This document shows positions 25,787 to 35,336 of a DNA stretch of 37,801 nucleotides, piece after piece. Origin of the DNA: Parcubacteria group bacterium. GTDB lineage: Bacteria > Patescibacteriota > Minisyncoccia > Phycocordibacterales > Zambryskibacteraceae. Location of the stretch: positions 1-37,801 of the forward strand of contig JAQBRN010000011.1 of assembly GCA_028286465.1 (NCBI GenBank). The letters run 5' to 3'. The notes under the pieces are model-generated. The model was not told where the DNA came from. It made no database searches and saw only the letters and a list, made by a program, of their open reading frames with translations. Made by a program: the position numbers and the translations under genes. Position 1 is the stretch's first letter; every line of letters begins with the position of its first letter.

Positions 25787-25814
25787 TTGACTTTAGAAGA
25801 AGATTGCTTAGGGT
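25787..25814 (+). promoter_or_regulatory. promoter for 25840..26307
   Basis: TTGACT-16 bp-TAGGGT, followed by GGAGGAATC-ATG. Confidence 0.5.
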
Positions 25815-25839
25815 ATACCGAGATCTCATTGGAGGAATC

Positions 25840-26307
25840 ATGACCGTTCAAGCACTGGGGCCGAGCAAGCTCGCGCTCTTGCTTCGAGACATCGATGTGT
25901 GCTTGCGAAAGCAAGGCATCAAGCTCCATATAACGATCGGTGTGAGCAGGCAACAACTTACAGCTTGGTGTAATGACCGATCGCTTCCGCCGCCCGAGAA
26001 GCTGCGCGCCATGCTCCAAATCGCAAAAAACTACAAATCGACAAGCGCCCTCCGGCCGTGGGTCGACGAGCTTCTGAAAGCGACCCCGCATACGGTCTCT
26101 CCGCATTGGAAGAAGATCGGCAGGAGCCTCCATGATTACTCGCTCAAGGCAAATGTACAGACAGTGATGGGGTTTGTCAGCGGGCTGCCTGTGCACCGCA
26201 AGGAGGAAGCCCTGCAGAGGATCGTGGCTATCGTCGATCAGATCTTGCTTGAAGAAAGCGGAGAACCGCTTCCGGAAGATGCGAAAGGTCCCAAACTTGT
26301 TCCTTGA
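25840..26307 (+). CDS. hypothetical protein with HTH-like motif (155 aa)
   Basis: GVSRQQLTAWCNDRSLPPPEKLRAMLQIAK (XRE-like); GGAGG RBS; terminator follows. Confidence 0.7.
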   Translation: MTVQALGPSKLALLLRDIDVCLRKQGIKLHITIGVSRQQLTAWCNDRSLPPPEKLRAMLQIAKNYKSTSALRPWVDELLKATPHTVSPHWKKIGRSLHDYSLKANVQTVMGFVSGLPVHRKEEALQRIVAIVDQILLEESGEPLPEDAKGPKLVP

Positions 26308-26332
26308 TCCGCTGCACTGCAGCGGATTTTAC
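26307..26332 (+). terminator. intrinsic terminator adjoining the TGA of 25840..26307
   Basis: ATCCGCTGCA-C-TGCAGCGGAT-TTT. Confidence 0.8.
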
Positions 26333-27598
26333 TTATATTCTGAATCCCTTCCCCCGCAGCTTCCTGTGGTACGTAATAGCGAATCGATGCGCTTCGGCAT
26401 TCGCAAGAAGGATCGATTTCTCCCAATCTTTTTTTGCCTGTTCGTCCCCGAGAATTTCTTTGGCCTTATGTCGCGTGTCCTTCAGTACCGAGACGAGCGC
26501 TATATCAAGATCAAGTTCTTTAAGAATCTCTTTCGCAGCGTTGATCTGCGCTACTCCGCCGTCGACCGCGATGATGTTGGGAAATTGCCACTCGGCATGG
26601 GTGAATCTGCGCCTAAGGACTTCCTTAAGATTGCTCGTATCATCGACGCCGACCTTGCCGGCCTTTCCCCTGATGCGGAATTTTCTGTACTGGCTCTTCT
26701 CGAGCTCGCCGTCCTCGATGACCGTCATGACGCCGACGGTCGACTTACCCGACATGTGGGCTATGTCGTAGGCCTCGATGCGAACGGTGTCCGCGCTCTC
26801 GACGCGCTCGATATCCCGCTTGATAAGGGCGATGTCTTGAATGTGCTCGAGTGCGTAGAGCATTCCTTTAAATGCATTGGCTTCTTCGAATTTCTGCTCC
26901 TTGGCACATGCTTTCATCTCGCCTTCGATATCCTTCACGAGTTCGGCCTTGTTCGCTTCGAAGAACATCCTGATGCGCTTGACCTGCTTTCTATACTCGG
27001 TCTTGCCCACCCAGCCGGCGCATACGCCCGGACAGAGTCCGATCTGCGCGTTGAAGCATGGTCGCGGGTGTATTGGGTCGCGCTGTTCCGGGGCCGGAGT
27101 GCATTTATTGTCCCTGTACGGAAAAATCCTCCTGATGATCTTCAGGGCCTCTCTGAGCTCTCCTCCGTGCGGGAAGGGACCGTAGACCGCTTTCGCCTTC
27201 ATGCCCTTCGATATGGCATTCCAATGTGCGACGCTTCTTGAGCGCATGACCAGGAGCTGCGGGAAGTCTTCGTCGGTGATGACGACCATGTTGAAGCTCT
27301 TGTTGTCTTTCTCTGCCGTGTTGTACGGAGGATTGTGCTTCTTGATCTGGTTCGCTTCGTAGATCAAAGCTTCTAGCACCGAATCCGTCGTCGTCCATTT
27401 AAGATCGACGGCTTCCTGCATCATCTTGACCAAGAGCGGCCCGCGGGCGCTCATCAGATCCTTCGTGAAGTAGCTCTTGGTGCGCTCCTTAAGAGACGTG
27501 GCCTTGCCAACGTAAAGGATTTCTTTCTTCGGTCCGAGGAAGTAGTACACTCCCGGACAGTCAGGAAGGTCGTATTTCTGTAGGTCTTGACTAGTCAT
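26333..27598 (-). CDS. uvrC: excinuclease ABC subunit C, short form (421 aa, no C-terminal HhH2)
   Basis: DLPDCPGVYYFLGPKKEILYVGKATSLKERTKSYF (GIY-YIG); IIAVDGGVAQINAAKEIL; AHRFAITYHRKLRGK then stop. Confidence 0.95.
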   Translation of the reverse strand: MTSQDLQKYDLPDCPGVYYFLGPKKEILYVGKATSLKERTKSYFTKDLMSARGPLLVKMMQEAVDLKWTTTDSVLEALIYEANQIKKHNPPYNTAEKDNKSFNMVVITDEDFPQLLVMRSRSVAHWNAISKGMKAKAVYGPFPHGGELREALKIIRRIFPYRDNKCTPAPEQRDPIHPRPCFNAQIGLCPGVCAGWVGKTEYRKQVKRIRMFFEANKAELVKDIEGEMKACAKEQKFEEANAFKGMLYALEHIQDIALIKRDIERVESADTVRIEAYDIAHMSGKSTVGVMTVIEDGELEKSQYRKFRIRGKAGKVGVDDTSNLKEVLRRRFTHAEWQFPNIIAVDGGVAQINAAKEILKELDLDIALVSVLKDTRHKAKEILGDEQAKKDWEKSILLANAEAHRFAITYHRKLRGKGFRI

Positions 27599-27614
27599 AT
27601 TTGTATGATATCAT
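27587..27614 (+). promoter_or_regulatory. promoter for 27653..27895
   Basis: TTGACT-16 bp-TATCAT; the -10 lies within the palindrome ATGATATCAT. Confidence 0.45.
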
Positions 27615-27652
27615 ATTTCGCAGTAGTTCTTCAAACTATTCGGGAGCTAGCT

Positions 27653-27895
27653 ATGCTGGATGCACAAGATCGTGATGAGCTAGAGATGGCGCTCGGAGAG
27701 CTACGGCGCTCCTTCGAATTCGTTCAAACGAGCGAAGCTGCCCGTAGTCTCAAACGGGGCGCTATGGAACGTCTCGAGAAAATGCTTAACCGCAATCCGG
27801 AAGTGAAGGAGCCGGTCGGTGGCAATGTCGACAGGGCCGTGCCAGAGGAGCCCGGGCAGCCGATCATGGGCGGACTCTTCGATAAACGTATCTGA
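27653..27895 (+). CDS. hypothetical protein (80 aa)
   Basis: MLDAQDRDELEMALGELRRSFEFVQTSEAARSLKRGAMERLEKML...; GGGAG upstream; terminator downstream. Confidence 0.65.
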   Translation: MLDAQDRDELEMALGELRRSFEFVQTSEAARSLKRGAMERLEKMLNRNPEVKEPVGGNVDRAVPEEPGQPIMGGLFDKRI

Positions 27896-27898
27896 CTC

Positions 27899-27927
27899 AA
27901 CACCGAGTATGGCTCGGTGTTTTTTAT
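27899..27927 (+). terminator. intrinsic terminator after 27653..27895
   Basis: AACACCGAG-TATGG-CTCGGTGTT-TTTT. Confidence 0.9.
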
Positions 27928-30578
27928 TTCCTTTTATCCTTTTTTAAAACCTTTCGTAAGTACGTTCCAGTATGCGTATCAGTGTTTGCCACTTCCTCTG
28001 GAGTTCCCTTGGCCACGAGCTTACCTCCCCCGTCGCCGCCTTCTGGGCCGATATCCAAAACGTAGTCGGCGCTCTTAATAAGATCCATATTGTGTTCGAT
28101 GACGAGCACCGTGTTGCCTTTGTCGACGAGCTTCTGAAGGATCTCGATGAGCAATCTCACATCGGCGTAGTGCAGCCCGATCGTCGGCTCGTCCAAAATG
28201 TAAATGGTCTTCTGCATATGCGGCCTGTAGAGCTCGCTCGCGATCTTCACGCGCTGTGCTTCTCCGCCAGAGAGCGTTGTTGCTGATTGTCCGAGCTTCA
28301 AGTAGCCCAAGCCGACGTCATTCAATGTCTTCAGTCGGTCATAGATCGAAGGAATATCTTCGAAGAAGGTGAGAGCTTCCTCGATGGTCATCTCGAGCAC
28401 ATCATAAATAGACTTCTTCCTATACTTCACTTCCAAGGTCTCCTTCATGAAGCGCTTGCCCTGACAGACATCGCACGGCACGTAGACGGTCGGTAAGAAG
28501 TGCATCTCGACCTCGATCATACCGTTGCCCTGGCAGGTCTCGCAGCGGCCGCCCTTCACGTTGAAGCTGAAGCGGTTCGCCTTCCATCCACGCGCACGAG
28601 CTTCTTCGGATTCCGAGAAGAGCTCGCGGATGAAGGTGAAGGCTCCTGTATATGTGGCCGGGTTCGAACGCGGCGTGCGGCCTATGGCGCCCTGGTCGAT
28701 CATGATGGCGCGACCCAAGTATTCCGATCCTTCGAAGGACTGCGCATTGAAGGTCTGTGCGCTTCTGTACTTCTTCTCGAGTCTTGCCTGAAGATTCTTA
28801 TACACGATTTCATACACGAAGGATGACTTGCCGGATCCGGAAACGCCCGTGACGACGACAAGCTTCCCGAGCGGGATGTCTGCATTGATATGCTCGATAT
28901 TGAAGACCTTGCCCGCTCGTATCTTGAGCGAGCCCTTCTCCGAGGTTCTGCGTTCTTCAGGCACCGGCACTCTTTCCTCGCCGCGAAGATACGCAAGCGT
29001 TAAGGAGCCCGACTTATTGGTCTTGGCCGTCAGAAGATCATCGAGATAATCCGCCACGACGACTTCCCCGCCGTGCCTGCCGGCACCGGGTCCTATGTCG
29101 ACGATGTAGTCGGAAGAATAAATGGTGTCTTCATCGTGCTCGACCACAAGGATGGTATTGCCCAAGTCTCTGAGATTCAGAAGTGTTTGTATCAAACGGT
29201 CGTTATCGCGCGAGTGAAGTCCGATGGTCGGCTCGTCCAGGACATAAAGCGCTCCGACAAGGCCCGAGCCGAGCTGCGAAGCAAGCCTGATGCGCTGTGA
29301 TTCGCCGCCTGAGAGCGTATGAGCCCTGCGAGAGAGAGAAAGATACTCGATGCCCACATTCATCATGAAGTCGAGCCTTGCCTCAATCTCTTTCGTCACG
29401 ACCTTCGAGATGTTCTTCTCTCTAACAGTGAGTTTCAGCTTTTTAAAGTATTCGTCCGCATCGCGGATGGAGAGCGCCGTCAGATCGACGATATTCTTGC
29501 CGCCGATGAAGACGTTCAATGCTTCTTCGCGGAGACGTGCACCCTTGCACTTCGGGCACGTTTCAAGGCCGAAGAAGTATTTCGTTCCAAGACCATTGCA
29601 CTCCGGGCATGCTCCGTACGGCGAGTTGAAGGAGAAAAGGCGCGGTTCAATTTCCGGGAAAGAGAATCCGTCATGCGGGCACGACCATTTGGCGGACATC
29701 AGGAATTCTTCCGGCGGCTTCTGTTCCTTCTTCGGTTTCTGTTCGTCGGCAAGGTCGCGGAAACGGACGACAACGAGTCCTTCTGATTCCTGAATAGCCT
29801 TCTCGATTGATTCCGAAAGACGTTCCTCGCTTGTTTTCAGATCGCTTTCGAATTCCGCAAGGCTTATGGAGTCGACAAGGACCGAGATCTCGTGGCGCTG
29901 CGTTTTCGTCATGACGATCCTCTCACGGAGTTTTTTTCTCTCGCCATCGACGAGCACTTCGCTGTAGCCCTTGCCTAAAAGATCATACAAAAGCTGGTAA
30001 TATTCGCCCTTTCGACCTCTGACAACCGGTGCGAAGATCTCGATGTAGACCGGGAAGGGCATCTTCGAGTTCTTTGGCAGGCTTTTATCCTTCTCTTCGA
30101 TCTTTTCGAATATGAAATTCTTTATTTCTTCGTTTGAAAGCTTCTGGATCTCGCGGCCGCAGATAAGACAGTGCGGACGGCCGATGCGGGCGTAGAGGAT
30201 GCGCAGGTAGTCGTAGATCTCGGTGATGGTGGCGACTGTGGAGCGAGGATTGTTCGAGCGCGACTTCTGGTCAATGGAAATGGCCGGAGAAAGGCCGATA
30301 ATCTCATCGACATCGGGCTTCTGCATCTGATGGAGGAACTGGCGCGCGTAGCTCGAAAGCGATTCGACATAACGCCTCTGCCCTTCGGCGAAGATGGTGT
30401 CGAAGGCCAGGGACGATTTGCCCGAACCGGAAAGACCGGTGAAGACCACCATCTTGTTGCGAGGCATTTCGACCGTAATGTTCTTCAGATTATGCGTACG
30501 CGCGCCTCTAACGATGATCTTGTTTTCGCCTTCGTAGGGAGCTTTTGGAGTTTTTTTCTGTTTGTCCATTTTAGCCAT
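27924..30578 (-). CDS. uvrA: excinuclease ABC subunit A (start probably MAKMDKQKK, not the 30632 start)
   Basis: Two ABC ATPase halves: [35 protein letters not shown] and [15 protein letters not shown]; zinc motifs; ORF 5' end overlaps a TGCTATACT -10-like element. Confidence 0.97.
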   Translation of the reverse strand: MAKMDKQKKTPKAPYEGENKIIVRGARTHNLKNITVEMPRNKMVVFTGLSGSGKSSLAFDTIFAEGQRRYVESLSSYARQFLHQMQKPDVDEIIGLSPAISIDQKSRSNNPRSTVATITEIYDYLRILYARIGRPHCLICGREIQKLSNEEIKNFIFEKIEEKDKSLPKNSKMPFPVYIEIFAPVVRGRKGEYYQLLYDLLGKGYSEVLVDGERKKLRERIVMTKTQRHEISVLVDSISLAEFESDLKTSEERLSESIEKAIQESEGLVVVRFRDLADEQKPKKEQKPPEEFLMSAKWSCPHDGFSFPEIEPRLFSFNSPYGACPECNGLGTKYFFGLETCPKCKGARLREEALNVFIGGKNIVDLTALSIRDADEYFKKLKLTVREKNISKVVTKEIEARLDFMMNVGIEYLSLSRRAHTLSGGESQRIRLASQLGSGLVGALYVLDEPTIGLHSRDNDRLIQTLLNLRDLGNTILVVEHDEDTIYSSDYIVDIGPGAGRHGGEVVVADYLDDLLTAKTNKSGSLTLAYLRGEERVPVPEERRTSEKGSLKIRAGKVFNIEHINADIPLGKLVVVTGVSGSGKSSFVYEIVYKNLQARLEKKYRSAQTFNAQSFEGSEYLGRAIMIDQGAIGRTPRSNPATYTGAFTFIRELFSESEEARARGWKANRFSFNVKGGRCETCQGNGMIEVEMHFLPTVYVPCDVCQGKRFMKETLEVKYRKKSIYDVLEMTIEEALTFFEDIPSIYDRLKTLNDVGLGYLKLGQSATTLSGGEAQRVKIASELYRPHMQKTIYILDEPTIGLHYADVRLLIEILQKLVDKGNTVLVIEHNMDLIKSADYVLDIGPEGGDGGGKLVAKGTPEEVANTDTHTGTYLRKVLKKDKRK

Positions 30579-30692
30579 ATAGCAGACCGCCCCGAGCATG
30601 ACGCTAGGGGTTAGTAACGAATAGTATAGCATAGTCTGACCCTTGACGATACTCCGAATCTTTCGCGCTTCGAGTAAATAAGAGGAATTTTA

Positions 30693-30720
30693 TTGACTCT
30701 CGAAACAACGGGTGTACCTT
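30693..30720 (+). promoter_or_regulatory. promoter for 30764..31006
   Basis: TTGACT-16 bp-TACCTT with TG extension. Confidence 0.5.
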
Positions 30721-30763
30721 TAACTCAGGCGCCCTGTACACCACATCACTTGCTGACGGTGAC

Positions 30764-31006
30764 ATGCCCCGCATCAGTCGTAGCAGGCAGAAACGTCGCA
30801 CAAAAGCTCTCCGGCAGAAAGAGTACGACCGCCGACTCTGGAATCTCTGTCGAAGCAAGGATAAACATTCTTCTCATGCGGAGGCTAAACAGCATGCCGA
30901 TCGCCTGAACGGCGAACACGGCGACCCGTTCATTTGTCCTTTCAGCAAACCGAAGAAAACGCACTGGCACATCGGCCACGGCAACAGAAAGAATGATCGA
31001 ACATAA
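30764..31006 (+). CDS. small basic protein with Cys/His-rich C-terminus (80 aa)
   Basis: KQHADRLNGEHGDPFICPFSKPKKTHWHIGHGN; own promoter and terminator. Confidence 0.6.
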   Translation: MPRISRSRQKRRTKALRQKEYDRRLWNLCRSKDKHSSHAEAKQHADRLNGEHGDPFICPFSKPKKTHWHIGHGNRKNDRT

Positions 31007-31034
31007 CCCGAGCCTCAGGCTTTGGGTTTTTTCT
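31005..31034 (+). terminator. intrinsic terminator overlapping the TAA of 30764..31006 and the 3' end of uvrB
   Basis: AACCC-GA-GCCT-C-AGGC-TTT-GGGTT-TTTT. Confidence 0.75.
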
Positions 31035-33069
31035 TTGTCGTTTTCTTGCCTTCCGCCTTTGCCATACGCGTTTCGAGTTCCCTGATCTCGTCGCGGATGA
31101 TGGCAGCCGATTCGAAATCGAGATCCCTCACCGCGTCTTCCATTTCCTGCATTTTGTTCTTGATCAGTTTCTTCGGATCCTTTTGGAAAAGCTTGCCGTC
31201 CGTTTCGAGCAGGAGGTCGACTGCCTGATGATGCTCGCGCTCCAGCGTATCCGTAATATCCCTGATCTTTTTAATGATGGTCTTCGGCGTAATGCCGTGC
31301 TTCGTGTTGTAGTCGACCTGAATCTTGCGGCGACGATTGGTCTCGCCTATAGCGCGTTCCATGGAACCCGTCATGCGGTCTGCATATAAAATGACATGCC
31401 CTTCGATGTTTCGTGCGGCGCGTCCGATGATCTGAATGAGCGAAGTCTCGGAGCGCAGGAACCCTTCTTTGTCCGCGTCTAAAATGCCGATATACATCAC
31501 TTCAGGCAAATCGAGACCCTCACGGAGAAGATTCACCCCGACGAGCACGTCGAACTCGCCGCGGCGGAAGGCGGTTAAAATCTCGATTCGTTCGATAGTC
31601 TTGATCTCCGAATGCAAATAAGTAGCCTTGATCTTCCTGTCCTTTAAGTATTCCGAAAGGTCTTCAGCCATCTTCTTCGTCAGGGTCGTTGCAATGGCCC
31701 TGCCGCCTTTCAGAATTACTTTCTCGGCCTCGGTAATGAAGTCGACGATCTGGCCCTTATAGCTTCCCTTTTCCTGGATAGGGCGCACTTCGACGATCGG
31801 GTCGATGAGTCCCGTCGGACGAATGACCTGCTCGACTACTTGCTCGGAATGTTCCGCTTCGAACTTTCCCGGGGTAGCCGATGTATAAATTGCCTGTCCG
31901 ACCCGTGCTTCGAATTCATCGAACTTGAGCGGTCTGTTGTCGCGCGCGGACGGCAAACGGAAACCGTGTTCGATCAGAGTATCTTTTCTCGACTTGTCTC
32001 CGGCATACATGCCGCCGATCTGAGAGAGCGTGACGTGCGACTCGTCGATGATCGTCAGGAAGTCCGGGGAACCATCCTTCTTCTTTGGGAAGTAAGAGAG
32101 AAGCGTGTCTGGCGCTTCACCGGGCTTTCTTCCGGAAAAGTGGCGCGAGTAGTTCTCGATGCCGTTGCAGTAGCCGACTTCGCGTATAAGGGCCAGGTCG
32201 TATGAGGTGCGTCGCTTCAAACGGTCTGCCTCGAGGATCTTGCCTTCCTTTTTGAATACTTCGAGCCGGTCTTCGAGTTCTGACTTGATCGACTCGAATG
32301 CTCTCTTCTGGGCATCTTCGGCCGTGATGAAGTGTTTTGCAGGGAAAAGAAAGAACGCTTCAGGCTCGCTCACAATGGTGCGCGAGACGGCATCGATGCG
32401 TTTGATCGACGCGATCCTTCCTTCCTCTATTTCAATGCGGTAGATCATATTCTCTCCCGTCGGCATGATCTCTATGGCATTGCCTAAAGCGCGAAACATC
32501 CCGGGCTTCACCTCGACGTTCGTCCTCGAAAAGTGGATATGAATAAGCTGCCGGATGAATTCGGAGCGCGAGATCATTGATCCCTTCACGATCTTCATAT
32601 TGACCTTCTCATACTCTTCGGGAGATCCGAGACCGTAGATGCAGGAAACGGACGCGACGATGATGACGTCTTTCCTTGTGAGCAATGCCTGAGTCGAAGC
32701 ATGGCGCAAGCGGTCGATCTCTTCATTGATCATCGCCTCCTTCTCGATGTAGGTGTCAGTCACCGGCATGTACGCTTCGGGCTGGTAGTAATCGTAGTAC
32801 GAGACGAAATAGTGAACGGCATTCTCTGGGAAGAACTCTCGGTACTCTTGCGCGAGCTGAGCGGCAAGGGTCTTGTTGTGCGCGATGACCAGGGTCGGCT
32901 TGCCGACGTTCGCTATGACATTGGCCGCCGTGAAGGTCTTGCCCGAGCCGGTCACGCCTAAGAGGGTCTGATGCCTCAGGCCTTTTTCTATCCCTTCCGT
33001 GAGCTCCTTGATAGCCTTGGGCTGGTCGCCTGCAGGGAGAAATGCGTTGTTGATCTTGAATATAGACAT
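31015..33069 (-). CDS. uvrB: excinuclease ABC subunit B (start MSIFKINNAF)
   Basis: LLGVTGSGKTFTAANVIA; YFVSYYDYYQPEAYMP; VGVNLLREGLDLPEV; C-terminal UVR motif. Confidence 0.97.
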   Translation of the reverse strand: MSIFKINNAFLPAGDQPKAIKELTEGIEKGLRHQTLLGVTGSGKTFTAANVIANVGKPTLVIAHNKTLAAQLAQEYREFFPENAVHYFVSYYDYYQPEAYMPVTDTYIEKEAMINEEIDRLRHASTQALLTRKDVIIVASVSCIYGLGSPEEYEKVNMKIVKGSMISRSEFIRQLIHIHFSRTNVEVKPGMFRALGNAIEIMPTGENMIYRIEIEEGRIASIKRIDAVSRTIVSEPEAFFLFPAKHFITAEDAQKRAFESIKSELEDRLEVFKKEGKILEADRLKRRTSYDLALIREVGYCNGIENYSRHFSGRKPGEAPDTLLSYFPKKKDGSPDFLTIIDESHVTLSQIGGMYAGDKSRKDTLIEHGFRLPSARDNRPLKFDEFEARVGQAIYTSATPGKFEAEHSEQVVEQVIRPTGLIDPIVEVRPIQEKGSYKGQIVDFITEAEKVILKGGRAIATTLTKKMAEDLSEYLKDRKIKATYLHSEIKTIERIEILTAFRRGEFDVLVGVNLLREGLDLPEVMYIGILDADKEGFLRSETSLIQIIGRAARNIEGHVILYADRMTGSMERAIGETNRRRKIQVDYNTKHGITPKTIIKKIRDITDTLEREHHQAVDLLLETDGKLFQKDPKKLIKNKMQEMEDAVRDLDFESAAIIRDEIRELETRMAKAEGKKTTKKKPKA

Positions 33070-33098
33070 TTCGGTAAGTATAGACGTACGGAGATATA

Positions 33099-33133
33099 AA
33101 AACAAAATGGGAACTCCGATAAGGAATTCCCAT
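33099..33133 (-). terminator. intrinsic terminator of the 33147..33599 gene
   Basis: Minus strand ATGGGAATTCCTTATCGGAGTTCCCAT-TTTGTTTTT. Confidence 0.75.
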
Positions 33134-33146
33134 ACCTGCGGCTTGG

Positions 33147-33599
33147 CTAGAGCGAGATATCGATCGCGACAAGAACCAGATACTCACGCTTCTCATCGCC
33201 GACCGTACTGCACTTCTCCACGTATCTCTTGGCGGCCTCGCTTTCTTGCAACTCAATCGACGCAAGTGCTGGGGCCTCGTAGTGCCGTTCGCATTTCGTG
33301 CATTGGTACCGAGTCTCAGGACATTCGTATCCGTAGAAGTCGCTGAAGACCGGCTTCACGACATGACGGAGCTCTTCGCAGGCGCAGGCGTTGATCCTTA
33401 CCGACAATCCGATCGGCTGATCAAGAACTGTCGGCTTTTTGTAAACGAGTCCGCAGTCGGAGCAGTGATGATTGTCGCTGGTATTCAACCTAAGAATCTG
33501 ACAAGAGCTTCCCCAGTAGAGATGCTCGGACTCGATGCAGGTCAGGTTGGTTCCGAGTACTACAATCCCGCGGTTAGGCGCATCCACGCTTGCGTACAT
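33147..33599 (-). CDS. hypothetical Cys-rich protein (150 aa)
   Basis: CSDCG, CACEE, CTKC motifs; GGAAAGGATG start context; terminator downstream. Confidence 0.65.
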   Translation of the reverse strand: MYASVDAPNRGIVVLGTNLTCIESEHLYWGSSCQILRLNTSDNHHCSDCGLVYKKPTVLDQPIGLSVRINACACEELRHVVKPVFSDFYGYECPETRYQCTKCERHYEAPALASIELQESEAAKRYVEKCSTVGDEKREYLVLVAIDISL

Positions 33600-33680
33600 C
33601 CTTTCCTCGTTTGTAAGAGAAGACCGACTCTGTACAGCATTAGAGCATACTCTTGATCAAGATTCAACCGAGATACATGA

Positions 33681-33710
33681 AAACAAAAAAGCCCCGTGCT
33701 GGCGGCTTTT
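33681..33710 (-). terminator. intrinsic terminator of the 33732..33971 gene
   Basis: Minus strand AAAAGCC...GGCTTTTTTG. Confidence 0.65.
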
Positions 33711-33731
33711 GCTGACAGGAACCTATTTAAC

Positions 33732-33971
33732 TCAAAGAGAATCGACCCAGCCGTTCGAGTCGTAAACTTCCGGCAAAAATAGTACATCATCGAGGAAGAC
33801 GTACACTTTGGTCGGATCATTTTCACTCCAGCGAACTGAAGTGACCCTCAGAAGGCTCGTGGTGTCGACCATTGTCCGGACACCAATCTTATCGCCTTGC
33901 CGCGGGATGTAGGGCATCTGGATCGCCTTCTGCTTGCGGGCGCAGAGTTGCACCAAAACGACTTCGCACAC
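33732..33971 (-). CDS. hypothetical protein (79 aa, GTG start)
   Basis: GAGGAGG RBS before GTG; promoter upstream; terminator downstream. Confidence 0.6.
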   Translation of the reverse strand: MCEVVLVQLCARKQKAIQMPYIPRQGDKIGVRTMVDTTSLLRVTSVRWSENDPTKVYVFLDDVLFLPEVYDSNGWVDSL

Positions 33972-34013
33972 AGTTCCCTCCTCGTTTATGTCTAAACAGG
34001 CTAACTTCTTTTT

Positions 34014-34043
34014 ATATTACATCTAAATTAATAAATAAGTCAA
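34014..34043 (-). promoter_or_regulatory. promoter for 33732..33971
   Basis: Minus strand TTGACT (34043-34038)-18 bp-TAATAT (34019-34014); the -35 contains the TGA stop of tgt. Confidence 0.55.
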
Positions 34044-35245
34044 GAAGTATATTTAGACAAAAAAACCTTCTTTACCTCATCGAAATTCCCATCAATAATC
34101 CCCTGCCGGAGGCGCTTCACAAGGTTAATGATGAAGTAGAGGTTATGCATCGATCCGAGCGTGCCGCCGAGCATTTCGTGCGCACGCATAAGATGGCAAA
34201 TATAGGCGCGGGAGTAGGTTGTACACACTTCGCATTCGCACTCATCGTCGATCGGGCCCATGTCTTCCTTGAAGTCGGCGTTTCTGATATTGATCTTGCC
34301 TCTTGAGGTATACAAAGTTCCGCCGCGGCCGTTGCGAGTCGGTGCAACGCAGTCGAAGAGATCGACGCCGTTCTCGATACCCATGATGAGGTCTTCCGGC
34401 TCGCCGATACCGAGCAAGTGCCGCGGTTTCTCCTTCGGCAGAATCTCATTGACCCACTTTACTGCTGTCTCCATGTCTTCCTTGGCGAACGATCCGCCAA
34501 TGCCGAAGCCGTCGAAGTCTAAGGATGAAATATATTCCGCCGATCGCTTGCGCAGACCTTCGTCCCTGCCGCCTTGGACGATGCCGAAGAGTGCCTGATA
34601 GTGGGAATTGTCTTTGGACTTATGATACTCAAGACTTTTCTTGGCCCAGCGGTGCGTGCGTTCAAGCGCTTCTTCCTGATATCTCAATTCTTCCTGGGGC
34701 GAGGTGCATTCATCGAAGGCGAAGATGATGTCTGCTCCCAGGTTGTGCTGGATCTCGATCGACTTCTCGGGAGTGATGTAATGAAGCGAGCCGTCGAGGT
34801 GCGAGCGAAAAGACACGCCGTCCGCTCCGATCGTCGCGAGCCTTGGAGCTTCCCCGTCTGTGGATCGTTCCGAAAGAAGCTGTGACGGGTCGGTGATGGA
34901 AACAACCTTAGAAATCTGTTTGCCGAACGCAGCACCGAGAGAGAAGACCTGGAAGCCGCCCGAGTCCGTCATGGTCGGGCCGTGCCAGTTCATGAACTTC
35001 TGCAAACCGCCGAATTTCTTCACCCGCTCGTCCCCAGGCTGCAGGTACAAGTGATAGGTGTTCGCAAGGACCACTTCCGCGCCAAGCGACTTTACCTGAT
35101 CCATGGTCAGCGCTTTGACTGTGGCCTTGGTGCCGACCGAGACGAAAGCCGGCGTGTGGATGGCCCCGTGAGGGGTTGTAATAGTGCCCGCGCGACCAAG
35201 CTTGCCTTCAAGGTCTTTCTCAATTTTGAATTCTAGCGGCTTCAT
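34040..35245 (-). CDS. tgt: tRNA-guanine transglycosylase
   Basis: TMTDSGGFQVFSLG; GIVQGGRDEGLRKRSAEYI; zinc site CECEVCTTYSRAYICHLMRAHE. Confidence 0.97.
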   Translation of the reverse strand: MKPLEFKIEKDLEGKLGRAGTITTPHGAIHTPAFVSVGTKATVKALTMDQVKSLGAEVVLANTYHLYLQPGDERVKKFGGLQKFMNWHGPTMTDSGGFQVFSLGAAFGKQISKVVSITDPSQLLSERSTDGEAPRLATIGADGVSFRSHLDGSLHYITPEKSIEIQHNLGADIIFAFDECTSPQEELRYQEEALERTHRWAKKSLEYHKSKDNSHYQALFGIVQGGRDEGLRKRSAEYISSLDFDGFGIGGSFAKEDMETAVKWVNEILPKEKPRHLLGIGEPEDLIMGIENGVDLFDCVAPTRNGRGGTLYTSRGKINIRNADFKEDMGPIDDECECEVCTTYSRAYICHLMRAHEMLGGTLGSMHNLYFIINLVKRLRQGIIDGNFDEVKKVFLSKYTS

Positions 35246-35336
35246 TTCTCCTACCTTAGCAATTTGTAAGCAAATTGGGTATGCCGCGTTTTACACTATG
35301 GGCAGTACTTTACCTCCCTCCTCCATACGGTGCCCA

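Noticed and set aside
26174-27241. 355-aa plus-strand ORF antisense to uvrC
   Set aside because: uvrC on the minus strand is unambiguous and the start of this ORF lies inside the 25840..26307 gene in another frame.
30579-30632. uvrA start at 30632 (N-terminal extension MLYYSLLTPSVMLGAVCY)
   Set aside because: The first codons coincide with the TATACT -10-like element and the extension is not UvrA-like. A start at MAKMDKQKK is more plausible.
30579-30700. SOS/LexA operator upstream of uvrA
   Set aside because: No convincing CTGT-N8-ACAG or GAAC-N4-GTTC palindrome; only an extended -10 (TGCTATACT) was visible.
35246-35336. preQ1 riboswitch between tgt and the HD gene
   Set aside because: The leader is very short. 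AATTTGTAAGCAAATT (35261-35276) is a simple inverted repeat, and I could not find a preQ1-I/II-like A-rich tail and stem.
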